A DNA stretch of 64,000 nucleotides from an uncultured Dialister sp. (GTDB taxonomy: Bacteria; Bacillota; Negativicutes; Veillonellales; Dialisteraceae). A model generated the notes under the pieces. It did not search any database and had not been told where the DNA came from. It was given only the letters and a program-made list of their open reading frames with translations. The position numbers and the translations under genes were made by a program. Of the stretch, positions 52,555 to 60,245 are shown one piece after another. Position 1 is the stretch's first letter. The number at the start of each line of letters is the position of its first letter. The stretch lies in contig UQYL01000002.1 of NCBI GenBank assembly GCA_900545365.1, positions 62,001 to 126,000 on the forward strand, given 5' to 3'.

Positions 52555-53562
52555 ATGAAAAGGGAAACAGAAAACACTGCGGGAGCCGGCCGGACATTCC
52601 GGCTGAGCATGCTCATCGTATTTTTTATCTTTGCTTCGGCGGCGATGGTAGGCAGCCTGATTTTCGGTTCGGCGGATATTTCCATGGGACGGATACTGGA
52701 GATCCTTTTCGGGAAAGTGACCGGGACGGACGGCATGGTCATATGGAATATTCGGTTTCCAAGAAATATCGTGGGCGCGCTGGTCGGGGCCGACCTGGCG
52801 GTGGCCGGAGCCATTTTGCAGGCAGTCATGAAAAATCCGCTCGCCGATCCGGGCATCGTCGGCGTGTCGAGCGGCGCCGGTCTGGCAGGCGTGATCATGC
52901 TCATTTTTCTGCCGGAAGCGTCGCTGCTTCTGACGCCGGTCGCTTTTATCGGGGCTATGCTGTCGGCAGGCGCGGTATACGCGCTGGCGTGGAAGAACGG
53001 TATCCGGCCGAGCCGGATCATACTGGCCGGTGTGGCGGTCAGCGCTTTTCTCGGAAGCGGCATCTCCGCCATTCTCGTTTTTTATTCTGACCGGGTGCAG
53101 GGCGCGCTTCTCTGGATGGTAGGCGGACTGTCCGCGCGGAGCTGGCCGCAGGTGGAAGCGCTTTTTCCCTATACAGTGCTGGGGCTGATCTTTGCCATGT
53201 GCGGGGCCAGAGCGCTCACCATCCTGTCGCTCGGCGATGAAACGGCGCGCGGTCTGGGACTGCCGGTAGAGAAAATACGGTTTCTCATGACGGCGGCTGC
53301 AGCGCTTCTCGCGGCGGGCGCAGTGAGTATCGCCGGACTGATCAGCTTTGTAGGACTGGTCGTTCCCCACATTGTGCGGCTCATCATCGGCTCAGACTAC
53401 AAATTCCTGATCCCCGGATCGGCGTTGCTCGGCGCGGGCGTGCTCGTTCTGTGCGATACGCTGGGGCGGACGGTCTTCGCGCCGGTGGAGATTCCAGCGG
53501 GGATCATCATGGCCTTTCTCGGCGCGCCGTTCTTTCTGTACCTGCTGAGGAGGAGCGCGTGA
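52555..53562 (+). CDS. FecCD/BtuC-family ABC permease
   Basis: The 335-residue protein has about ten hydrophobic segments and family motifs: WNIRFPRNIVGALVGADLAVAGA, KNPLADPGIVGVSSGAGL and GLISFVGLVVPHIVRLIIG. It imports iron-siderophore, haem or cobamide. Its position just after the cbi genes (66 bases) favours corrinoid or a cobalt-related substrate, by inference. Overlaps the ATPase start by one base. Confidence 0.92.
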   Translation: MKRETENTAGAGRTFRLSMLIVFFIFASAAMVGSLIFGSADISMGRILEILFGKVTGTDGMVIWNIRFPRNIVGALVGADLAVAGAILQAVMKNPLADPGIVGVSSGAGLAGVIMLIFLPEASLLLTPVAFIGAMLSAGAVYALAWKNGIRPSRIILAGVAVSAFLGSGISAILVFYSDRVQGALLWMVGGLSARSWPQVEALFPYTVLGLIFAMCGARALTILSLGDETARGLGLPVEKIRFLMTAAAALLAAGAVSIAGLISFVGLVVPHIVRLIIGSDYKFLIPGSALLGAGVLVLCDTLGRTVFAPVEIPAGIIMAFLGAPFFLYLLRRSA

Positions 53563-54380
53563 TGGAAACGGCTATCGAAGTCTCCGGCGTAAAAGTTTCT
53601 TTTGGCGCTCATCACGTACTGCGCGGCGTAGACTGCGCCGTAGAAACGGGAAGCATCGTTACATTCCTTGGCCGGAACGGCTGCGGGAAGTCGACGCTCC
53701 TGAAAGTGATCACCGGCAATCTCCGTCCCGATGAAGGGGCGGTCGCCATCGGCGGCAGGCCGCTCTCTTCGTACAGCAGCAGCGAACTGGCGCGGTATGT
53801 GGCTTTTTTGCCGCAGGTGCATGAGATGCCGAAAGACATGACCAGCCTTGAACTGGTCGCCTGCGGGCGGTATCCGTATCAGCACTGGTGGAGCGGCGTT
53901 TCTTCGCGGGACAAAGAAGTCGTGGCGGAGGCCATGAAGCGGACGAATACGTACCACCTGAAAGACCGGACGGTGGTGTCCCTCTCCGGCGGCGAGCGGC
54001 AGCGCGTGTGGATCGCCATGGCGCTGGCCCAGGAGCCGAAGATTCTGATCCTGGACGAACCGACGACCTATCTGGATATCTGTCATCAGCTGGAAGTGCT
54101 GGAGCTGGTGAGCCGGCTGAATCGGGAAGAAGGACTGACCGTGGTCATGGTCCTCCATGATATCAATCAGGCCTGCCGCTATTCGACGAAACTGTGCCTC
54201 TTGGAAAACGGTGTCATCCGGCGGAGCGGCCCGCCGAAAGACGTGATGACGCCGGGCGTGCTGGCGGAAGTGTTTGAAGTCGATGCGGAAATGGAAGAGC
54301 GCGGCGGCCGGCCGAGCGTCATCATCAACGGCCTGTGCAGGAGCGGAGAACGGCATCCCGGCGGGGAATGCAGGGAATAA
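53562..54380 (+). CDS. FecE/BtuD-type ABC ATPase
   Basis: The 272-residue ATPase has Walker A LGRNGCGKSTLLKVI, signature LSGGERQRVWIAMALAQ, Walker B ILILDEPTTYLD and H-loop VLHDINQACRYS, typical of siderophore/cobalamin uptake. GAGGAGG precedes ATG 53562. The matching binding protein is probably the lipoprotein encoded on the other strand at 55786. Confidence 0.93.
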   Translation: METAIEVSGVKVSFGAHHVLRGVDCAVETGSIVTFLGRNGCGKSTLLKVITGNLRPDEGAVAIGGRPLSSYSSSELARYVAFLPQVHEMPKDMTSLELVACGRYPYQHWWSGVSSRDKEVVAEAMKRTNTYHLKDRTVVSLSGGERQRVWIAMALAQEPKILILDEPTTYLDICHQLEVLELVSRLNREEGLTVVMVLHDINQACRYSTKLCLLENGVIRRSGPPKDVMTPGVLAEVFEVDAEMEERGGRPSVIINGLCRSGERHPGGECRE

Positions 54381-54383
54381 TAA

Positions 54384-54425
54384 AGCCAGCGGTATTTTTC
54401 GGAAAGGAAAACACCGCTGGTTTTT
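54384..54425 (+). terminator. Intrinsic terminator ending the cobalamin operon
   Basis: AGCCAGCGGT, long A-rich loop, ACCGCTGGTTTTT. Confidence 0.8.
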
Positions 54426-54518
54426 GTTGTGCTCTGAATGGCCTGACGAATCCGGTGTATTCCTGGCGCGTAAAAAACTGGTGAAAAATGGAAAGTCAAA
54501 TAATTCCAGATGTGATAA

Positions 54519-54635
54519 AATAATAATAGAGATGGACGAAATATTATAGGAAATGAATTTACCCGTTTCAATGCCAATGAAATTTTAGAATCTGCTGCAG
54601 AAAAAATATTTTCAATGAAATTCAAGCGAGTATAA
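54519..54635 (+). pseudogene. Possible 3' remnant of a lost gene
   Basis: An open frame of 38 codons without ATG/GTG/TTG at its head ends in TAA at 54633. Its translation includes GNEFTRFNANEILESAAEKIF, which looks protein-like (amphipathic, acidic), in an AT-rich island. It may be the end of a decayed gene, or chance. No family recognised. Confidence 0.25.
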
Positions 54636-54669
54636 ATTGGATTCTATGCAAATAAGGATGTGAGACGTT

Positions 54670-54867
54670 ATGCAAAAACGACAGAAGAAAAAATCATGCA
54701 TACCGGAAACCACACCTTCTCCCGCTGTCAAAGAGTGGGAAGAGTATTTGCATGACACCAAAAGAAAAATTCTGGTACCGTGTAAGAAAAGTTTTCATGT
54801 TTATTGTGTGCTTTGGGTCTCCCATTTTTCTAACGTTTTCCGCTATCTATGCTATCTACACGAATAA
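54670..54867 (+). CDS. Small hypothetical protein (65 aa), overlapping frame A
   Basis: A frame from ATG 54670 with GTGAG upstream: basic N-terminus MQKRQKKKSCIPETTPSPAV, then KEWEEYLHDTKRKI. The C-terminal part (from about residue 36) is the out-of-frame reading of the more protein-like frame B. It may be real only in its first half, or joined to frame B by a +1 shift. Not recognised. Confidence 0.35.
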   Translation: MQKRQKKKSCIPETTPSPAVKEWEEYLHDTKRKILVPCKKSFHVYCVLWVSHFSNVFRYLCYLHE

Positions 54868-54895
54868 GCCGTTTTTATGGTATTTGTTTCATTAA
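54752..54895 (+). CDS. Small single-span membrane protein (47 aa), overlapping frame B
   Basis: ATG 54752 with GGAAGAG 8 bases upstream, TAA at 54893. The product starts MTPKEKFWYRVRKVFMF and has one strongly hydrophobic stretch (about residues 14-36) with a positive N-side and aromatic C-terminus (KPFLWYLFH), a plausible inner-membrane miniprotein. It lies +1 relative to frame A. Not recognised; too short to rule out chance. Confidence 0.42.
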   Translation: MTPKEKFWYRVRKVFMFIVCFGSPIFLTFSAIYAIYTNKPFLWYLFH

Positions 54896-54913
54896 TGAAA
54901 TAATCAAGTCTTA

Positions 54914-54947
54914 GGGCTTCACATTCTACCAATGAATGATGAAGTCC
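54914..54947 (+). terminator. Hairpin after the small membrane protein frame
   Basis: GGGCTTCA (54914-54921) pairs with TGAAGTCC (54940-54947), then TTCTTGTTT. A weak terminator, but it supports transcription of the small frames as a unit. 54948-55102 shows nothing further that I can support. Confidence 0.45.
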
Positions 54948-55102
54948 TTCTTGTTTGGCAGAAAAGGCGGAATACAAATGGCGGCGGGGAGAGGCAATGC
55001 CGTGTTTTGCCTGTTCAATGGAACAGACGCAAATAGCAGCGGCTGTTCAGAATCTTGAATGCCTTTATTTTGACAATATATGCGAGATGCCAAAATACCG
55101 GT

Positions 55103-55130
55103 TTGACGGCGAGGCTTTTTGTGGTAAAAA
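55103..55130 (+). promoter_or_regulatory. Candidate ogt promoter
   Basis: TTGACG (55103-55108), 16-base spacer, TAAAAA (55125-55130). A second TTGACA at 55070 lacks a good -10. Confidence 0.5.
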
Positions 55131-55180
55131 TAAAGAAAGGCGATGACGCGTGAATCGGTGTTTTGTCGGGGAGGTCTGTT

Positions 55181-55714
55181 ATGCAATATATCAGTTATTA
55201 TGACTCGCCGCTGGGACGCCTCCTGCTGGCGGCGGACGAAGAAGGACTTGTCGGCGCGTGGTTCGAAGGGCAGAAATATTTTGCTCGCGGACTGGCGAAG
55301 GAGTGTGAAGAACGGGAGACGCCGACGCTGGCCGCGGCGAAGCGGTGGCTTGATGTCTATTTTTCTGAAAGAGAGCCGGATATTTCCGTGCCTCTTCATC
55401 TGTCGGGGACGGCTTTTCAGAAAGAAGTGTGGCAGATCCTTTGCGGGATCCCTTATGGAGAAACAACGACGTATGGGAAAATCACGAAAAAGATGGAGGA
55501 AAGGGATGGGCGCGCCTGCGTATCGGCACGGGCCGTGGGCGGCGCTGTCGGACATAATCCGGTCTCTGTCATCGTTCCGTGCCATCGGGTGGTCGGCGCG
55601 GACGGGCGCCTGACGGGATACGCCGGCGGACTGGAGCGAAAAGCGCGGCTGCTGGCGCTGGAAAAGGCGGGCGGAAAGCCGTTGCATTTTCCTTCAAAAG
55701 GCGAGGCGCTGTAA
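55181..55714 (+). CDS. ogt: Methylated-DNA-protein cysteine methyltransferase
   Basis: The 177-residue suicide repair protein removes O6-alkylguanine. Seen: FQKEVWQILCGIPYGETTTYG, VGGAVGHNPVSVIVPCHRVVG with the acceptor Cys in PCHRV, and YAGGLERKARLLALE. ATG 55181 is preceded by GGGGAGG; an upstream GTG at 55163 is less likely. Confidence 0.95.
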   Translation: MQYISYYDSPLGRLLLAADEEGLVGAWFEGQKYFARGLAKECEERETPTLAAAKRWLDVYFSEREPDISVPLHLSGTAFQKEVWQILCGIPYGETTTYGKITKKMEERDGRACVSARAVGGAVGHNPVSVIVPCHRVVGADGRLTGYAGGLERKARLLALEKAGGKPLHFPSKGEAL

Positions 55715-55736
55715 ATCCGATATAGAAAAACCGCAC

Positions 55737-55777
55737 AAAAAAAGACTGGTCAATCTGTTCAGACCGGTCTTTTTTTG
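55737..55777. terminator. Bidirectional terminator between ogt and the binding-protein gene
   Basis: AAAAAAAGACtGGTC, 10-base loop, GACCgGTCTTTTTTT. Confidence 0.85.
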
Positions 55778-55785
55778 ATGCGATT

Positions 55786-56703
55786 TCAATTCTCAGGAGG
55801 ATACGCAAGGCGCAGAAGCTGCTCCATCGCTTCCGGCGTGCGGAGGCCCGGATTCATGAGGAAGAGCTCATAAGGGAGAAAATACACCCTGCCGGTCCGC
55901 ACCGCTTTCAGCTGAGACCAGGCGGGATTGCTCCGCATTTCCTCATCCATCTTTTTATTGATCTCGGAGGCATTGCCCATGGTGACGACGAAGATCAGAT
56001 CAGGATCGTCGGCGGAGAGCTGTTCCAGAGAGTAGGGAACCGTCTTGGCATCGGCGGAGATCTCTTTGTGCGCGGTGACGACGTTGTCCATTTTCAGCCG
56101 TTTTACCATGGACGCACAGATGGAGGTGACGTCTTTGCCGGTCGCACGAAGGACAGCCGCACGGACGGGCGTATGGCGGGCCGCTTCTTCTTCCAGCGCC
56201 GCGATCCGGCTTTCGTACTCTGTAATGAGGGCATCTGTTTTTTCCTCCGTGCCGTAGAGGCGGCCGAGGAAGCGTATAAGAGGCACGTTGTCATTGATGC
56301 CGTCGTAATTGAGGAGAAAATAGGGGAGATGATTGCTCTGGAGGAGCGATTCGAGCTTCCGGTTCTGGCTTCTTTCGCCGAGTACGAGATCCGGAGTGAG
56401 GGCGACGAGCTTCTCCATATCGATATGCTGCGTCTGGCCCAGTTCCGGGAGCGATCGGGCCGCTTCTGGAATGGGACTGCGCGTGGTCGGGCGGGAAACG
56501 GATTCGCCTCCTGCCGCGTAGACCATATTGAGGAGCGGCGTCGTCAGGACGGCGACACGTTTCGGCGGCGTCTGCAATGTGAGCGTCTGTTCCTGATATT
56601 GCAGCGTAAATCCTTTCGGAGAGTCGGCTTTCTCCGCGCCGCCGCATCCGGCAAAAACGGCGCAGGCTGCCGTGATGAGCAGCAGGGAAATGAGCTTTTT
56701 CAT
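55786..56703 (-). CDS. Periplasmic-binding lipoprotein of the BtuF/FepB class
   Basis: The 305-residue lipoprotein (lipobox FAGC, Cys 19) belongs to the helical-backbone binding proteins: PPKRVAVLTTPLLNMVYAAGG, LGQTQHIDMEKLVALTPDLVLG, and the closing AWSQLKAVRTGRVYFLPYEL. It probably feeds the FecCD-type permease encoded at 52555. Proximity to cbi genes suggests corrinoid, cobalt chelate or haem; iron-siderophore is equally possible on sequence alone. Confidence 0.88.
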   Translation of the reverse strand: MKKLISLLLITAACAVFAGCGGAEKADSPKGFTLQYQEQTLTLQTPPKRVAVLTTPLLNMVYAAGGESVSRPTTRSPIPEAARSLPELGQTQHIDMEKLVALTPDLVLGERSQNRKLESLLQSNHLPYFLLNYDGINDNVPLIRFLGRLYGTEEKTDALITEYESRIAALEEEAARHTPVRAAVLRATGKDVTSICASMVKRLKMDNVVTAHKEISADAKTVPYSLEQLSADDPDLIFVVTMGNASEINKKMDEEMRSNPAWSQLKAVRTGRVYFLPYELFLMNPGLRTPEAMEQLLRLAYPPEN

Positions 56704-56763
56704 GGGGCCTCCTTTTAGAAAGAGAAAAAATGGGAATTTCTTTCATTATAAAGCGAAAAGTAC

Positions 56764-56788
56764 AAAAAGAATGCCCCTGCGCGGGGCA
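56764..56788 (-). terminator. Terminator after cbiK
   Basis: On the minus strand TGCCCC-GCGCA-GGGGCA then TTCTTTTTG. It separates cbiK from the downstream binding-protein gene, whose own promoter is not clear. Confidence 0.6.
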
Positions 56789-56808
56789 GAGGCAAAAATT
56801 CTTTTCTG

Positions 56809-57798
56809 TTATTTGCTGAGCGCTGCGACGGCTTCGTCGGCGCGTTCCACAAAGAGCGCCTGAATGTTCGGATTTTCGCCGAGGCCGTGGAGATACGTGT
56901 CGACAGCGATGCCTTCTTTCTGAAGGATGCTCTTGTGGCTGTCTTCTTCATCGCCGGCCATGTCGTTGTTGGCGTGATCGCCTGATACCATCATGATCGG
57001 CATCAGGGTGACGTGCTTGATGCCTTTCTGTTTCAGCTGCGGGATGACGTCGTCCAGATTCGGGCGGCCTTCTACGGAGTAGACGTACACGTTATTCATT
57101 CCCAGTTCATGGATGCGGTCCTGGATGACGGAATAGTACGCGTTGGCGGGATGAGGCGTGCCGTGAGCCATAAGCAGGATGGCATCGTGCGGGCCGGTTT
57201 TCGGGAACTGGGAAGAAAGGGCGTTCAGGAAATCGACGACCTGGTCCGGTTCGCCTTCCGTGCCCTGCCAGTACATCAGCGGCACAGCCAGGGAAACTTC
57301 TTTGAAATCATTGGCGTACTGCTTGGTGACGACGCTGTCATAAAGGTATTCCATGCCGGGAATGACGTCGAGAGAAACGACGGCAACGCGGGTATACCCT
57401 TCGGCTTTCAGCTTTTCAAAGGCTTCTTCCGGAGTGAGTTTCGTGATGCCTTCTTTGGCTTTCACCCGGTCAATGATGATGTGGCTGGTATAGGCTTCGA
57501 AAACGGGAATGTCCGGATGCGCTTTCTGGATCGCTGCTTCGACGGCGTCGATGGTCTTTGCGCGGGTATCCGTGAAAGTCGTGCCGAAAGTCATGACGAG
57601 GATGGCATCCTTGTTTTCTTTGTTGGCCAGCGCCGGATTTCCGCCGGTCCATACGCCGACAGTAGAAGCCTCGCGCAGAGCGGGGGTAACGTCTTTGACT
57701 TCGGAGCTCAGTTCATAAGCGTCTGCGGTCAGGCCGACGGACGCGGCGCAGAGAGCCGCCATGGATGCGGAAAGAAGCAGTTTCAGATTTTTGTTCAT
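56809..57798 (-). CDS. cbiK: Sirohydrochlorin cobaltochelatase CbiK with signal peptide
   Basis: The 329-residue class II chelatase inserts Co2+ into sirohydrochlorin. Seen: VMTFGTTFTDTRAKTIDAVEAA, LLMAHGTPHPANAYYSVIQ with a metal His, and PIMMVSGDHANNDMAGDEEDS with the second His. Unlike cytoplasmic CbiK (about 260 residues), it starts with a cleavable-looking signal (hydrophobic 5-24, AxA at TADAYE), so it should be exported, as described for the periplasmic CbiK of Desulfovibrio. It has its own promoter. Confidence 0.92.
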   Translation of the reverse strand: MNKNLKLLLSASMAALCAASVGLTADAYELSSEVKDVTPALREASTVGVWTGGNPALANKENKDAILVMTFGTTFTDTRAKTIDAVEAAIQKAHPDIPVFEAYTSHIIIDRVKAKEGITKLTPEEAFEKLKAEGYTRVAVVSLDVIPGMEYLYDSVVTKQYANDFKEVSLAVPLMYWQGTEGEPDQVVDFLNALSSQFPKTGPHDAILLMAHGTPHPANAYYSVIQDRIHELGMNNVYVYSVEGRPNLDDVIPQLKQKGIKHVTLMPIMMVSGDHANNDMAGDEEDSHKSILQKEGIAVDTYLHGLGENPNIQALFVERADEAVAALSK

Positions 57799-57826
57799 AC
57801 AAAATCCCTCCTCAAAACATTACTTT

Positions 57827-57867
57827 CCAGAAAGGCGGCTGTTATTTCCCTGAGCTGACCTTTCTGG
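57827..57867 (-). promoter_or_regulatory. Leader hairpin of cbiK
   Basis: In the 5' leader, CCAGAAAGG (57867-57859) pairs perfectly with CCTTTCTGG (57835-57827) around a 23-base loop containing TCAGGGAAATAACAGCCG. It sits between the promoter and the Shine-Dalgarno GAGGAGGG. It does not match the cobalamin riboswitch core. A regulatory role is inferred. Confidence 0.5.
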
Positions 57868-57884
57868 AGTTTTATGATAACTTC

Positions 57885-57913
57885 ATGATAAGATTTACAT
57901 TAGAATTTGTCAA
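57885..57913 (-). promoter_or_regulatory. cbiK promoter
   Basis: Minus strand TTGACA (57913-57908), 17-base spacer, TATCAT (57890-57885). Confidence 0.75.
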
Positions 57914-58043
57914 CAAAATAAACAGGAATCAAATAATATTTTTTAATTGAAAAATGAGAAATGAACAAAGGAAAGGAATGGAACATTTTGCGCTTTTGAG
58001 TGAGCGCCGATGGATGAGCAGCGTTTGATGAGCGCTGAAAATA

Positions 58044-58068
58044 GAACGCTTGTTTTCTGTGTTATAAT
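58044..58068 (+). promoter_or_regulatory. uvrB promoter with possible LexA box
   Basis: Extended -10 TGT-TATAAT (58060-58068). GAAC-GCTT-GTTT (58044-58055) just upstream differs from the Gram-positive SOS box GAAC-N4-GTTC at one base, and is placed where LexA would block polymerase. The rest of 57914-58110 shows nothing else. Confidence 0.45.
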
Positions 58069-58110
58069 GAGGAAAAATAACGAATTTGTTCACTCAAAAA
58101 GGAATGCAAA

Positions 58111-60219
58111 ATGGAGAATTCCCGAATCAGAAGACAATATCCGGAACATATGACGCCTTTTACGCTGAAGGCGCCTTTTCAGCCTATGGGGGATCAGCCG
58201 AAGGCTGTGGCGTCTCTTACGGAAGGTCTGCGTGAGGGGCAGTGGGCGCAGGTTTTGCTCGGCGCGACGGGGACGGGCAAGACCTTTACCATGGCGAAAG
58301 TCATCGAGGAAGTGCAGAGGCCGACGCTCATCATTTCGCCAAACAAAACGCTGGCGGCACAGACGGCGAGCGAGTTTAAAGATTTCTTTCCCGACAACGC
58401 GGTCTATTATTTCGTCAGTTACTACGATTACTACCAGCCGGAATCATACATCCCCTCCACGGATACCTATATAGAAAAAGATTCTTCCATGAATGAAGAG
58501 ATTGACCGGCTCCGCCACTCGGCGACGATGGCTCTTTTTGAGCGGCGCGATGTGATCATCGTGGCGTCGGTATCCTGCATTTACGGGCTGGGCGATCCGG
58601 AAGATTACAGCACCATGGGCCTGTCTCTGCGGCCCGGCGAGGAGATATCACGGGAGGGTATCCTGGGGCGGCTCGTGAGCATGCAGTACCTGCGGAACGA
58701 TGTGAGCTTCACCCGCGATACGTTCCGCGTACACGGCGACACGATCGACGTCTTTCCGGCAGCGGCCAACAATACGGCGGTGCGCATCGAGATGTTCGGC
58801 GACGAGATCGACAGGCTGTCGGAATTTGACGTGCTCACCGGGGAGACTGTGGCGGAGCGCAATCACATCGCCATTTTTCCGGCGTCCCATTATGTGACGA
58901 CTTCTGAAAAAATGCTCCGCGCGGAGCAGAGCATCGAAGCGGAGCTGGAAGAGCGCCTGAAAGAGCTGCGCGATAAAGACAGGATTCTGGAAGCGCAGCG
59001 GCTGGAACAGCGCACCCGGTATGATCTGGAGATGATGCGGGAAGTAGGATACTGCTCGGGCATAGAGAATTATTCCCGCCATCTGTCAGACCGGAAAGCC
59101 GGGGAGCCGCCGTTTACTCTGCTCGATTATTTTCCCGACGATTACCTCATCATGATCGATGAATCCCATGTGACGGTGCCGCAGCTCCGGGCCATGTACA
59201 ACGGAGACCGGTCGCGAAAGGAAACGCTTGTGGATTACGGGTTCCGCCTGCCCAGCGCCCTGGATAACCGGCCTCTCACCTTCGACGAATTTACGGAGAG
59301 GATCAATCAGATCATTTATGTATCGGCCACGCCCGGTCCTTATGAAATGGGGGCCCAGACGAATCTGGCGGAACAGATCATACGGCCTACGGGGCTCCTT
59401 GATCCGAGCATCGAAGTGCGGCCCATTCACGGTCAGATGGATGACCTGCTCGGCGAGATCCATAAGCGGGAAGAAAAAAATGAGCGCGTTCTCGTGACGA
59501 CGCTTACGAAGAAAATGGCGGAAGACCTGACGGATTTCCTCGCGGAAATGGGCGTGAAGGTGCGGTATCTCCATTCCGACGTGGCGACCATCGAGCGGGC
59601 GGAGATCATCCGCGACCTGCGGGCGGGTGTCTTTGATGTGCTCGTAGGCATCAATCTGCTGAGAGAAGGGTTGGATATGCCGGAGGTCTCGCTGGTGGCG
59701 ATCCTCGACGCGGATAAGGAAGGATTCCTCCGTTCTGAAACGTCCATGATTCAGGTCATCGGCCGCGCCGCGAGAAATGAGAACGGACATGTCATCATGT
59801 ATGCCGACAGGATCACCGATTCCATGAAGCGGGCCATCGATGAGACGGAACGGCGCCGGGCCATTCAGGAAGCCTACAATAAGGAACACGGAATCACGCC
59901 GCACACCATACAGAAAAAAGTCAAAGACCTGATCGACCTGACGAAGATCGAGGAAAAGCCTGCCGCTTACGGGAAGAAAAAGAGCGCGGGAGAAGAGCTC
60001 TCCGATGAAGAGCTGTATCAGCAGATGATCGAGACGGAAAAAGACATGAAGCGGGCAGCGAAAGCACTTGAATTTGAGGAGGCCGCCATGTGGAGAGATC
60101 AGCTGGCAAAGCTCCGCCAGCAGTGGAGCAGCCGCTACGGCTCGCAGGCGGAAGCGGCCATGAAGCGGCAGGCCAGCGCGAAAAAGCGCATTTCCCGCCC
60201 GTCAAAAAAGAAAGTATAA
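58111..60219 (+). CDS. uvrB: Excinuclease ABC subunit B
   Basis: The 702-residue damage-verifying helicase has Walker [15 protein letters not shown], the beta-hairpin region [20 protein letters not shown], helicase motifs ([36 protein letters not shown]) and the C-terminal UVR domain with [20 protein letters not shown] that contacts UvrC. Length is typical. It starts 47 bases after the -10 box and precedes uvrA by 26 bases. Confidence 0.97.
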   Translation: MENSRIRRQYPEHMTPFTLKAPFQPMGDQPKAVASLTEGLREGQWAQVLLGATGTGKTFTMAKVIEEVQRPTLIISPNKTLAAQTASEFKDFFPDNAVYYFVSYYDYYQPESYIPSTDTYIEKDSSMNEEIDRLRHSATMALFERRDVIIVASVSCIYGLGDPEDYSTMGLSLRPGEEISREGILGRLVSMQYLRNDVSFTRDTFRVHGDTIDVFPAAANNTAVRIEMFGDEIDRLSEFDVLTGETVAERNHIAIFPASHYVTTSEKMLRAEQSIEAELEERLKELRDKDRILEAQRLEQRTRYDLEMMREVGYCSGIENYSRHLSDRKAGEPPFTLLDYFPDDYLIMIDESHVTVPQLRAMYNGDRSRKETLVDYGFRLPSALDNRPLTFDEFTERINQIIYVSATPGPYEMGAQTNLAEQIIRPTGLLDPSIEVRPIHGQMDDLLGEIHKREEKNERVLVTTLTKKMAEDLTDFLAEMGVKVRYLHSDVATIERAEIIRDLRAGVFDVLVGINLLREGLDMPEVSLVAILDADKEGFLRSETSMIQVIGRAARNENGHVIMYADRITDSMKRAIDETERRRAIQEAYNKEHGITPHTIQKKVKDLIDLTKIEEKPAAYGKKKSAGEELSDEELYQQMIETEKDMKRAAKALEFEEAAMWRDQLAKLRQQWSSRYGSQAEAAMKRQASAKKRISRPSKKKV

Positions 60220-60245
60220 GTGGTACAGAATACAAGGAACGGAGT

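Noticed and set aside
54955..55146. 63-codon frame starting with TTG
   Set aside because: No ribosome site, and it runs through the ogt promoter region; several Cys but no recognisable pattern.
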